DNA from: Clostridium_I sp047718555
GTDB taxonomy: Bacteria > Bacillota > Clostridia > Clostridiales > Clostridiaceae
DNA: 64,000 bases
Direction of reading: 5' to 3'
Assembly: GCF_047718555.1 (NCBI RefSeq)
Contig: NZ_JBDNRK010000004.1
Span: 62,001 to 126,000, forward strand
Shown here piece by piece: positions 17,660 through 24,575 of the stretch. Positions within the stretch are counted from its first letter, which is position 1, and every line of letters starts with the position of its first letter. The translations under genes and the position numbers were made by a program. The notes below the pieces were generated by a model, which had not been told where the DNA came from, did no database searches, and worked only from the letters and a program-made list of their open reading frames with translations.

Positions 17660-17770
17660 GTCCTCCTCTGTAATTAATAGTATAAATAACAAAGTCGGAA
17701 CAATAGGCGACTTTGTTATTACTCCATATAAATGTCGCCTTCAGTATCCGGCTCTATATGGAGATTATCA
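17660..17770 (-). promoter_or_regulatory. Switchable leader structure of the ABC-F gene
   Basis: In the transcript CTCCATATA pairs with TATATGGAG inside the leader frame, GGCGAC pairs with GTCGCC, and AATAACAAAGTCG pairs with CGACTTTGTTATT just before the ribosome binding site. The second and third share GTCG and exclude one another. The same set of elements precedes the cfr-like gene. This points to stalling-dependent control. Confidence 0.6.
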
Positions 17771-17799
17771 TGTGTTAGCAAAGTGTCTTTATTTTTCAT
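17719..17799 (-). CDS. 26-residue leader peptide of the ABC-F gene
   Basis: ATG at 17799 follows a strong AGGAGG; the stop TAA is at 17719. Residues TH..LH..PD..GDI.ME are shared with the leader before the cfr-like gene, and both peptides have the same length. The two genes they precede are unrelated. A second possible upstream frame (17875 to 17804, 23 residues, no clear ribosome binding site) overlaps the attenuator hairpin. Confidence 0.75.
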   Translation of the reverse strand: MKNKDTLLTHDNLHIEPDTEGDIYME

Positions 17800-17831
17800 A
17801 ATATTAATTATCCTCCTTATTCGAATTATTT

Positions 17832-17873
17832 ATAAAAAATAAGAGCCGCAAGAAATTATTATTCTTACAGCTC
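17832..17873 (-). terminator. Intrinsic terminator inside the ABC-F leader (attenuator)
   Basis: On the minus strand GAGCTGTAAGAA and TTTCTTGCGGCTC form an imperfect stem, followed by TTATTTTTTAT. It lies between the promoter and the leader peptide gene, so basal transcription would stop here unless read through. Confidence 0.6.
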
Positions 17874-17897
17874 ATAGATATACTAGTTAAGCTAATC

Positions 17898-17908
17898 ATT
17901 ATAGCATA
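17898..17908 (-). promoter_or_regulatory. Extended -10 promoter of the resistance operon
   Basis: The minus strand has TATGCTATAAT, an extended -10 box (TATAAT at 17898-17903). The -35 region is weak. Transcription would start about 240 bases before the ABC-F start codon, leaving room for the attenuator and the leader peptide. From here to 18114 there is no gene. Confidence 0.5.
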
Positions 17909-18114
17909 ACATAAGAGTATATATTAAGAGAAAAGAGAATAACTTTCTTGCATAAGTACGACCAAATAAACAGAACTCATCCGTTTATCTTTTTGTCAAT
18001 TGTACTTTAAAAATTAGCAAGAAAATTAAATCATCTTTTCACCTCAAATTTCAACTTTTTTATATTATACCACTATACGTTGAAAAAAATCAACAACTAC
18101 TGAATCAAGAAATA

Positions 18115-18171
18115 CTATTTCTTATCTATCAGCACTACTGTCTCCACGTGCTCTGTGTAGGAAAGTAACAT
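18115..18171 (-). pseudogene. Second rumA-like 3' end
   Basis: The minus strand reads SYTEHVETVVLIDKK before a stop. It shares the repeat part with the copy at 14712 but has a different tail (ETVVLIDKK against ECVVLLYKR). This is what successive integrations into related rumA genes would leave. Confidence 0.5.
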
Positions 18172-18297
18172 AATGTTACCTCACACGAGCCTCTCCCATG
18201 TTTCCTGCCTATGGCAACATATTTTCATCATTCACAAACCCAGTATTTTCAATGGTTCTAAGGTTTATATAGCCTTGCCACGTATTCCACATGTGTT
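18148..18297. repeat. 150-bp direct repeat, copy 2
   Basis: Partner of 14745-14894, offset 3403 bases. Recombination between the two copies would excise or amplify the resistance cassette as a circle of about 3.4 kb. From 18298 to 18479 no gene is seen. Confidence 0.85.
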
Positions 18298-18479
18298 GAC
18301 GCTATTATAAGAACATAATTTTTCAACCTCGTTGTCATCATGTGAACACAATTCATCACTTCTGTATTTCTCCCTTGCATTTTTTCTTTGAGATTTAAAC
18401 TTATCACCACTTACACTATTTTTAAGTCCTGTTTTATAAACAAAGGTAATCTTATCATAATGACATGCATTCTATTATT

Positions 18480-18501
18480 CTATTTGGCCCAAATATATTT
18501 G
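18480..18501. promoter_or_regulatory. 22-bp element downstream of araC-like gene
   Basis: The reverse complement of this site matches 19628-19649 with a single mismatch. Its core TATTTGGCCCAAATA is itself nearly palindromic. The two copies flank the AraC-type gene in opposite orientation. It may be the regulator's binding site or the boundary repeat of a transferred unit. Confidence 0.5.
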
Positions 18502-18608
18502 CTTTTTTGGTTCATTTATCATAACGCATAATGAAAATTTAGTATATAAGTTGAATGTAAAAACCCCTGTACGAAATATCGTTCCGGAGTTAATAAAATA
18601 TCACAAAA

Positions 18609-19490
18609 TCACGTAAAACTATGCTGCTGTTTATAAGAAATTGGAGAACACCCGTAGCGCTCTTTGAAGGCTCTAGAAAAATGTGCTACGTTTTCAAATC
18701 CCGTCATAAAGCAGATATCTGTTACTGACATGGGAGTATTCATCAAGAGTTCTTTTGCCCGATCAAGTCTTCTTTCTCGAATCCATTGATGAGGGGACAT
18801 ATTGTAAATAGTTTGAAAGTCTCTTTTAAAACTCGAAAGACTTCTGCCTGATAAGTATGCCAAATCACTTACGGAAATGGGATTAAGAATATTTTCTTCA
18901 ACAATTTTAGGAATATCTGAACGTGTCTGCTGCTTTAGCTGAAGTAATTGCTGCATAAGATCATTATCAGCGGCAGCTAAATCATATAACAGCTCCAATA
19001 ATTTGATTTTCATTAAATTTCCACTGATAGTTTCACACTCGTTAAAATACGGTTTTAACGAGTCAAAATATTTTAACAGGCGCTCATTGATTGGCATTAC
19101 TGAAATAGGTACTGAGGTTCTGGGTTTTGTCAGCTTGACATTTGCCATTTTGGCAAATTCTCTCAAAAGATCATCTTTCAAAAAAAACATTGTATATTCC
19201 AGCAGGCTCTTCTCTTCAGGATCTCCAGATTTTTGATACTGAATAACAATAGCCTTTTTCAATAATACCATCTCATTTTTATGAACGACATATATCTTAC
19301 CTCCATAGCTGATGGAAAAAACCCCATGCTGTACTAATAATATGAGATGGTCCTCTAAAAAAAATGAGCCTCTTGCTTTTTTTATAAAAGTACAGGAACC
19401 AACTACGGTAAATCCATTCAATTTCAAAATACTTTGTTTGTTTGGCACTGGGGTTACCCCCTGCGGTGCTCTTATAATTCTCTCGCCCAT
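18609..19490 (-). CDS. AraC-family transcriptional regulator
   Basis: This 293-residue protein ends in a double helix-turn-helix of AraC type (SVSDLAYLSGRSLSSFKRDF and SVTDICFMTGFENVAHFSRA, then FKERYGCSPISYK). The N-terminal about 180 residues are a cupin-like sensing domain. I chose the ATG at 19490, ten bases after GGAGG. It is divergent from the alpha/beta hydrolase at 19938, and a palindromic element lies in the gap, so control of the hydrolase is likely. Confidence 0.87.
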   Translation of the reverse strand: MGERIIRAPQGVTPVPNKQSILKLNGFTVVGSCTFIKKARGSFFLEDHLILLVQHGVFSISYGGKIYVVHKNEMVLLKKAIVIQYQKSGDPEEKSLLEYTMFFLKDDLLREFAKMANVKLTKPRTSVPISVMPINERLLKYFDSLKPYFNECETISGNLMKIKLLELLYDLAAADNDLMQQLLQLKQQTRSDIPKIVEENILNPISVSDLAYLSGRSLSSFKRDFQTIYNMSPHQWIRERRLDRAKELLMNTPMSVTDICFMTGFENVAHFSRAFKERYGCSPISYKQQHSFT

Positions 19491-19627
19491 ATCAAACCGT
19501 CCTCCATCCTGTTTACGAATTTCAAAGTATAATCTCAACACACATAAACTCTCGTGTATACATAATTAATCTTTATCACATTAAAGGATTTAAGGGAATA
19601 GAAATCAATAATATTGGACCAAAATAT

Positions 19628-19649
19628 CAAATGTATTTGGGCCAAATAG
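19628..19649. promoter_or_regulatory. 22-bp element upstream of araC-like gene
   Basis: CAAATGTATTTGGGCCAAAT plus AG is the inverted partner of 18480-18501. It sits in the divergent region about 140 bases from the araC start and 290 from the hydrolase. Between 19720 and 19860 a frame with the coding look of a protein C-terminus (NEFAVGEDETINSQRDVNEW) has no start codon and is probably a relic. Confidence 0.5.
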
Positions 19650-19866
19650 AGAAATCGATTGAAATCTATTATGTTATGATTATATAGTAATTTATTTATT
19701 AAAATCAAGTATAAAAAGGGGGAATTATAAATTTGAAGTCGAAAATGGGAATTATGAATGCGGAAACGAATTCGCCGTAGGCGAAGATGAAACTATCAAT
19801 TCACAGAGAGATGTGAACGAATGGGCTCCAGGTTTTGATTTCAATGAACAAAGCAACTATTAGCGC

Positions 19867-19910
19867 TTGTCACATGTTGCATATAATAAAAGAATTGCAA
19901 CATGTGACAA
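19867..19910. promoter_or_regulatory. Perfect 15-bp inverted repeat before the hydrolase
   Basis: TTGTCACATGTTGCA and TGCAACATGTGACAA flank a 14-base spacer that contains TATAAT. The hydrolase start lies 28 bases further on. It may be an operator around the promoter or a terminator of whatever preceded; the absence of a T run favours the operator. Confidence 0.5.
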
Positions 19911-19937
19911 ATAAAATAACTTTAGGAGGATTAATAA

Positions 19938-20867
19938 ATGAAAACAAATGTAAATTTTGATAGTGCCGGTATAAAAATTGCCGGGAACCTTTACACACCA
20001 GATGGCGAATTTAGCGGACCACGCCCTGCAATCGTTGTCGGACATCCCGGCGGTGGTGTTAAGGAGCAAACTGCTGGCCTCTATGCAAAAAGACTGTCTG
20101 AACAAGGCTTCGTTACTCTTACCTTCGATGCTGCCTATCAAGGCGAAAGTGAAGGCGAACCGCGTGGATTAGAAGATCCAGCTCAACGCGTCGATGACTT
20201 CAAGGCAGCCGTCTCGTTCCTCAGTGTAAACAAAGAGGTCGATCCGAACCGCATAGGTGCTCTCGGAATCTGTGCTTCTGGCGGCTATGTGATTCCTGCT
20301 ACAGCAACCGACCATCGTATCAAAGCTGTCGCTACTGTCAGTGGTGTCGATATGAGCCGTCAATTTCGTGTCGGTGCCGATGCAAAACAGGACCCCACCG
20401 TTATACAGAATATGCTGGATGCCGCAGCAGCAGCCCGTACCTCCGAGGCTCGGGGTGAGGGTGTAGGTGTATTTCAGATTTTTCCGGAGACTGAGGAGCA
20501 AGCCCGTGCTGGTGGACAACACGTATTCGAAGGTTGGGAATATTACTGTACTAACCGTGCACAGCATTCGCGCGGAGCTAAAGTCTTTACATGGAATAGC
20601 GTTGATCGTATCGTATATTTTGACGCTTTCCGGTTTATTGATCTGATTGCACCGCGCCCGCTACTTATGATCGTTGGAACTCAAGCAGTTACATCTTGGA
20701 TGACAACCGAAGCGTTTGAGAAAGCACAAGAGCCCAAGGAACTATTCTGGATTGATGGAGCCACTCACGTCGACCTTTACGATAAGGATGAGTACGTTAA
20801 GCCTGCGGTTTCAAAGCTCACAGAATTTTTCCATACGAATCTTAACTCATCCGGATCTGCTCGGTAG
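19938..20867 (+). CDS. Alpha/beta hydrolase with cysteine nucleophile elbow
   Basis: This 309-residue hydrolase has the oxyanion strand VVGHPGGGVKEQ, the elbow GICASGG (Cys where most esterases have Ser, as in dienelactone hydrolases), and a late ATHVDLY supplying the catalytic His. TAGGAGG precedes the start. No signal peptide. The substrate is unknown. Its composition is distinctly more GC-rich than neighbouring genes, with many C- and G-ending codons, which indicates transfer from another lineage. Control by the divergent AraC protein is likely. Confidence 0.83.
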   Translation: MKTNVNFDSAGIKIAGNLYTPDGEFSGPRPAIVVGHPGGGVKEQTAGLYAKRLSEQGFVTLTFDAAYQGESEGEPRGLEDPAQRVDDFKAAVSFLSVNKEVDPNRIGALGICASGGYVIPATATDHRIKAVATVSGVDMSRQFRVGADAKQDPTVIQNMLDAAAAARTSEARGEGVGVFQIFPETEEQARAGGQHVFEGWEYYCTNRAQHSRGAKVFTWNSVDRIVYFDAFRFIDLIAPRPLLMIVGTQAVTSWMTTEAFEKAQEPKELFWIDGATHVDLYDKDEYVKPAVSKLTEFFHTNLNSSGSAR

Positions 20868-20944
20868 TTGAATAAAACAAGTAGTTTTATGATATAAACC
20901 ATATGGAGATATACTTACCTCATAAAGCCCTCCATTTCGGTATA

Positions 20945-20981
20945 ATGCTCCCACTATCCCATGAAGGGATAGTGGGAGCAT
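20945..20981 (+). terminator. Strong hairpin after the hydrolase
   Basis: ATGCTCCCACTATCCC and its exact complement form a 16-bp stem with a 5-base loop, 77 bases after the hydrolase stop. No T run follows, so termination is probable but not certain. Confidence 0.5.
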
Positions 20982-21105
20982 CCGTGTCACCTAATGCAAT
21001 TTATTATGTTATATATATTAATAATGTAATAAATGATATCATAAGACGTAAAAGAAATACCTTAGTGCCACTCTATAAATATTAATAAAATATTTTGCTA
21101 ATAGA

Positions 21106-21285
21106 CCAATACCAGCAAACGTGTCATGAAGTGCAAAGTAACATTAAAAAGCCAGCAAAATAGCCATTTTTGAAGAGTTTTTATTATTACATTTTTTCAA
21201 TATTTTTAGAAGTGCATATCTATATCAAATCGTTGATATTACTCGTTTTAAACTTTACTTTGCACCTGGTGACAGCTGGTGTTGG
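21106..21285. mobile_element. Small element with terminal inverted repeats (MITE-like)
   Basis: The left arm CCAATACCAGCAAACGTGTC plus ATGAAGTGCAAAGTAA (21106-21141) and the right arm TTACTTTGCACCTGGTGACA plus GCTGGTGTTGG (21255-21285) are imperfect inverted repeats enclosing about 110 bases without a credible gene. A copy of the left arm lies at 12240. The layout fits a non-autonomous element or an IS relic. No transposase is present in the window. Confidence 0.5.
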
Positions 21286-21480
21286 CTTCTACGTAGCAGA
21301 CCGAAGCGCCATGATTGTTCAACCAGCAGACCAAATTGAATGCGGTAGTGGTAATATATATAAAATTATACAAAATTGTTAATTTAGTTCATTTTGTATT
21401 TTTTTTATGCTATATTGAGCATAGCAAATCGAGACAATACTAGTGAATCGATTGAAATTAAAATTAGGGAGGAACTAAAA

Positions 21481-21804
21481 ATGTTTAAAGTGATGTCTTT
21501 TCTTACGAAAAAAGAAGGGTTGAATACAAAAGAATTTATTGATTATTACGAGAATAATCACGTACCTTTAATTGCAAGTATTGCTCCTGTTCCGGATGGA
21601 TATAAAAGAAACTATATTATTGGGGGTACAGAAGAAGATTTTGACGTAATAACCGAAATGTCTTTTCAGGATCGAGAGGCTTATGAAGCTTGGGTAGATA
21701 AAATGTATGCACCAGATACTGGGGTAATTGAAGATGAGACAAGATTTCTTGATAGGGCAAAAACAAAACCACATTTTATTGAAGAACATAAGACGGATAA
21801 GTAA
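21481..21804 (+). CDS. EthD-domain protein
   Basis: This 107-residue protein reads MFKVMSFLTKKEGLNTKEFI then DYYENNHVPLI, the EthD-like dimeric ferredoxin fold (alpha-beta barrel dimer). Members accompany oxidative and hydrolytic pathways but mostly lack a proven reaction. GGGAGG precedes the ATG at 21481. An extended -10 (ATGCTATATT) overlapped by a short inverted repeat (TGCTAT with ATAGCA, 21408-21426) lies upstream. It stands alone; the terminator at 21896 ends it. Confidence 0.8.
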   Translation: MFKVMSFLTKKEGLNTKEFIDYYENNHVPLIASIAPVPDGYKRNYIIGGTEEDFDVITEMSFQDREAYEAWVDKMYAPDTGVIEDETRFLDRAKTKPHFIEEHKTDK

Positions 21805-21895
21805 TTTTTTTGTTCTGGGTTTAGGTTTTTATGTAATAATTTGATTAGAGTCATTACCAACGACATCCTCTAGGGTGGAAGCCGAGATACGTGCA

Positions 21896-21944
21896 AAAAC
21901 CGGTAACTTGATGGAAGGAATTAACATCAAGTTACCGGTTTTTG
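21896..21944 (+). terminator. Rho-independent terminator after the EthD gene
   Basis: AAAAACCGGTAACTTGAT and ATCAAGTTACCGGTTTTT form a perfect stem of about 18 bp ending in a T run. It sits 92 bases after the stop codon. Confidence 0.75.
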
Positions 21945-22030
21945 GGTGAGTAGCCGGCGACTCTTACAAGTGCCGGCCCTCTCAGAACCGGACGTGCCCA
22001 ATTAAGGCATCCGGCCCCCCATATGAACCT
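21945..22030 (-). mobile_element. Scrap of a group II intron
   Basis: The minus strand contains GGGCACGTCCGGTTCTGAGA and GGGCCGGC, closely resembling the conserved RNA segment that precedes the reverse transcriptase frame in bacterial group II introns. No reverse transcriptase frame or domain V hairpin is found nearby. The GC-rich block contrasts sharply with its surroundings. It ends close to where the PAP2 gene is truncated. Confidence 0.5.
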
Positions 22031-22087
22031 ATTTACACATAGGGGTATGGGCAGGGAATAGCGGAAATTGTACGCTAAGCTAAGTAA

Positions 22088-22366
22088 AACAAACGACCGT
22101 TTATTCATAATAAGGTTAATTTACTTTATCCTCATGCAGTTGATTCATCATTTCCAAGCGACCATGCTACAGTAACAATGAGTATTGCATTGGGTATAAA
22201 CAAATATAATAAAGCTCTTGGAATAGTATTAACAATGTTGTCACTCATAGTGGGATTTTCAAGAGTATATGTGGGTCATCACTTTCCTTCTGATATAGCA
22301 GGTGCATATATAATAGTATTTATTACGAGTTACATATATAATGCTAAATTTAAGGGGTACCTGTAG
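22088..22366 (+). pseudogene. 5'-truncated PAP2-family undecaprenyl-diphosphatase
   Basis: The frame reads KRPFIHNKVNLLYPHAVDSS then FPSDHATVTMSIALG and SRVYVGHHFPSDIAGA. These are PAP2 phosphatase motifs 1 (end), 2 (PSDH) and 3 (SR...GHHFPSD) of BcrC-like enzymes. A stop precedes the first homologous residues, so the N-terminal 80 or so residues and all start signals are gone. It was probably cut by the event that left the intron scrap. Confidence 0.75.
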
Positions 22367-22620
22367 CAATGGAACAATAATAGCAATAGAAACAAAACTA
22401 CTTTTTTGTTAAATTCACAAAACCAGCATGAAATTGTGAAATTTTATCTTAATTAAGATAATAATAAAATAAACTATTCTATCTATAATTTTTGCGAGAA
22501 AAATGTTAAAAAAAAATTGAACCCACAACCAACTAATTAGTTCAAAAGCAGATTATAGATGTTTATAATTTGCTGTAACTATTGATGTCATTTAATTTGT
22601 TAACTATTACCTTCTGTCAG

Positions 22621-22671
22621 AAACTAAAAGTTTCTGAAACTTATGTGGGAAAAAGTGTGGGAAAATAAAAA
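22621..22671 (+). pseudogene. Probable 3' remnant of an integrase gene
   Basis: One frame reads NLCGKKCGKIKK before a stop; such a tail, followed by a terminator and a tRNA 3' end, is the usual end of an integrase gene beside its attachment site. A near match of 30 bases lies at 2801. No catalytic part remains, so the call rests on position and the repeat. From 22367 to here nothing else is recognised. Confidence 0.35.
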
Positions 22672-22707
22672 AATAAGAGAATCTACATTTCTGTAAACCC
22701 TCTTATT
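22672..22707 (+). terminator. Hairpin before the attachment site
   Basis: AATAAGAG and CTCTTATT form the base of an imperfect hairpin. Its right half is shared with the scar at 14453. Confidence 0.5.
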
Positions 22708-22717
22708 TCAACGTTTT

Positions 22718-22762
22718 TGGCAGGGGTAGTAGGATTTGAACCTACAACCAATGGTTTTGGAG
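22718..22762 (-). other. Prophage attachment site attL: 3' half of tRNA-Trp
   Basis: The minus strand reads CTCCAAAACCATTGG then TTGTAGGTTCAAATCCTAC and TACCCCTGCCA. That is an anticodon loop with CCA, a perfect T arm and a CCA-ending acceptor strand of tRNA-Trp. The D arm and 5' acceptor strand are missing, so this is the displaced 3' piece left when an element integrates within a tRNA gene. The complete tRNA should lie at the far end of the prophage, just beyond the integrase and outside this window. Confidence 0.8.
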
Positions 22763-22901
22763 TTCTATAATTCATATATATTGAGCATTTCAAAATGTTC
22801 TTAAACGTCTGTTTTACTAGCCTTTCAATGTATTACTGTTATTAATCATTTCTTATCATTTCAGTTAATTTTTAAAATATGACAACCAAAAGACAACCAA
22901 T

Positions 22902-23030
22902 TTATAGTTCTGAAATAAATAATTTTAGTTTCTCAATTACTGATTTTAGCTTAGAGTTTTCTTTTAATAATTCTTCATTATGTATTTTTAGTTCCTTAAT
23001 TTCTTCTTTTAGTATTTCAATTTCATTCAT
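22902..23030 (-). CDS. Small coiled-coil protein next to attL
   Basis: A frame of 42 codons follows AGAGGGGGATAAAATA. The product (MNEIEILKEEIKELKIHNEE and so on) is one continuous heptad-patterned helix, typical of small dimerising phage proteins. No function is known to me. The overlapping opposite frame is its shadow. Confidence 0.55.
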   Translation of the reverse strand: MNEIEILKEEIKELKIHNEELLKENSKLKSVIEKLKLFISEL

Positions 23031-23518
23031 TATTTTATCCCCCTCTAACAATAATCCTTATATTATTGTTATATACTTTATATATGTCATTTAAACATAA
23101 ATATGACAAATTATTTTATATTTTTTATTTAGCGCCTTTTAAATAACAATATTTTACAGAACAAACGTTCGCATCAATTTGTATTTTTATTGTACAACTT
23201 TTATTCATATTCTGCAAATTTTTCTATCGAACACATTCGACACCCATAATATAGAAATATTTCTAAGTCTTATTTTAAAACAGAAAATATTAGGTAAATA
23301 TTTTTTATAATTCATTTATTTCTTAGTTAAATATTTGTACATTTTAAGGATTGGTTAAATAAGATTAAATTAAATATAGAATTTGGAAATAGTTTTATAA
23401 AAGGTGTAATTGTATCCAATTAAAAATTACGTATATTGTAATTAAATTACGAAACTAATACAACGAATAACAAATGACGTTACAATCTAAATGAATATGT
23501 TGTTAGAGGTGTAACTTT
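23031..23518. other. AT-rich gap at the prophage left end
   Basis: About 490 bases hold no credible gene. Two short inverted repeats occur (ATTAC..GTAAT around 23427-23441). It must contain the promoters for the divergent coiled-coil gene and the HTH gene. A small RNA cannot be excluded. Confidence 0.3.
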
Positions 23519-23758
23519 ATGATTAGAATATACTTATATAGGTTGTTAGGGGAACGAAAAATGACTCAAAGAGATCTCTCTAGAAAAACTGGAATAAGGC
23601 CGGCCACTATAAATGAGTTGTATCACGAATTAGTTGAAAGAGTCAGCTTAGATCATTTAAATAAAATATGTACAGTATTAGATTGCAAATTAGACGAATT
23701 GATTGAATTTATACCAGATAAGAAAGATAAAAAGTCCATAAAAATATGGAAGGAGTAA
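23519..23758 (+). CDS. Cro/C1-type helix-turn-helix protein
   Basis: This 79-residue protein is essentially one XRE domain (KMTQRDLSRKTGIRPATINE then LYHELVERVSLDHLNKICTV), similar to short single-domain repressors. AGAGGTG precedes the start. It is the only rightward gene between attL and the accessory cassette and converges on it. It may regulate the cassette or be a stand-alone moron; the phage immunity repressor is a different gene (62385). Confidence 0.8.
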   Translation: MIRIYLYRLLGERKMTQRDLSRKTGIRPATINELYHELVERVSLDHLNKICTVLDCKLDELIEFIPDKKDKKSIKIWKE

Positions 23759-23776
23759 CTATATAAGCTACTCCTT
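23750..23776. terminator. Hairpin at the end of the HTH gene
   Basis: AAGGAGTA and TACTCCTT pair across an 11-base loop, followed by TTAC. It includes the stop codon of the HTH gene and separates it from the convergent cassette. Confidence 0.55.
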
Positions 23777-23802
23777 TTACTATGTATATAATATGTATTT
23801 CG

Positions 23803-24132
23803 TTACTTAATTTTTTTCATTTCTTTGTAAATTTCAAGGAACACAAAAGGACCAGCAAACATAGCAAAAAATATACCTACACATATACTTACCATTGGTG
23901 CGTCGGTAGTGTCTATTTTAAACATTACACAAATAAATATTATAAATAAAATAAGTACAATAACAACAAATGCCATTCCTGGGCTTAATTTATTCGATGG
24001 AATTTTTTCCAGTAGTTTACCAAAACTTTTAGCTAAACTATCTACAGCTTTACCAAATCCAAAAACATCCGTTATTGTTTTCTTTTGTGTTTCAGCACTG
24101 GATTCACCTATTTCACTGAGAATTAATATCAT
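23803..24132 (-). CDS. Unknown membrane protein, last gene of the attL cassette
   Basis: This 109-residue protein has a helical N-terminal part (residues 1-50, FGKAVDSLAKSFGKLLEKIP) followed by two hydrophobic segments (about 51-73 and 78-98) and a basic tail. I recognise no family. Its start overlaps the upstream stop by four bases, so it is co-translated. Located after the late-operon terminator, it is probably expressed in the lysogen. Confidence 0.65.
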   Translation of the reverse strand: MILILSEIGESSAETQKKTITDVFGFGKAVDSLAKSFGKLLEKIPSNKLSPGMAFVVIVLILFIIFICVMFKIDTTDAPMVSICVGIFFAMFAGPFVFLEIYKEMKKIK

Positions 24133-24575
24133 TTTAATCTCTCCTTCAATAACAATTTATCCATGTGCATTCCAAACATCCCTAGTATAAACATTATTAT
24201 ACCAGCTATAGAAGCTATCTTAGGTAAGAATGGCACTTGTATAAACAATGTAATTGAAAGCAATATACCTAATATAAAAAAAGTTAAAATAAATGTATTA
24301 TGGTACTTTTCTAATTTCTTATAAACATTACCACTTATTAAATTATCTTGTTTCATATTTATTCCTCCAATCATCCATTCACCTTTTATATCATTTGCCA
24401 ATATATCATATGCAGTACCTTTAAAAATATGTCCAAAAGGTAGAATTTCCTCATCATAATTGTAATTGTCGTTTTTTAGAGTCTGTATTGTTTGTGTTCC
24501 AGAGCCTTTGCATTTATCATTAATTGATGCTCCTGTTCCAGAATAATTTTGTAAACATTCATGTGTAAATTCCAT
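24129..24575 (-). CDS. Unknown membrane protein, middle gene of the attL cassette
   Basis: This 148-residue protein has a hydrophilic first half containing two cysteines (HECLQNYSGTGASINDKCKG) and a second half with two transmembrane segments (about 95-115 and 118-138), so it could display its N-terminal half in the cytoplasm. Start TAATG overlaps the stop of the gene before, with GGAGATG as ribosome binding site. No family recognised. Confidence 0.65.
   Translation of the reverse strand: MEFTHECLQNYSGTGASINDKCKGSGTQTIQTLKNDNYNYDEEILPFGHIFKGTAYDILANDIKGEWMIGGINMKQDNLISGNVYKKLEKYHNTFILTFFILGILLSITLFIQVPFLPKIASIAGIIMFILGMFGMHMDKLLLKERLK

Noticed and set aside
19720..19860. Protein-coding gene before the alpha/beta hydrolase
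   Set aside because: One frame looks like a protein C-terminus but stops upstream and lacks a start, so it is at most a relic.
20169..20567. Leftward frame of 132 codons
   Set aside because: Antisense to the alpha/beta hydrolase, whose motifs are clear.
21170..21382. Rightward frame of 70 codons
   Set aside because: It runs through the inverted-repeat element and has no ribosome binding site or family resemblance.
22879..23094. Rightward serine/phenylalanine-rich frame
   Set aside because: Shadow of the leftward coiled-coil gene, which has a good ribosome binding site.
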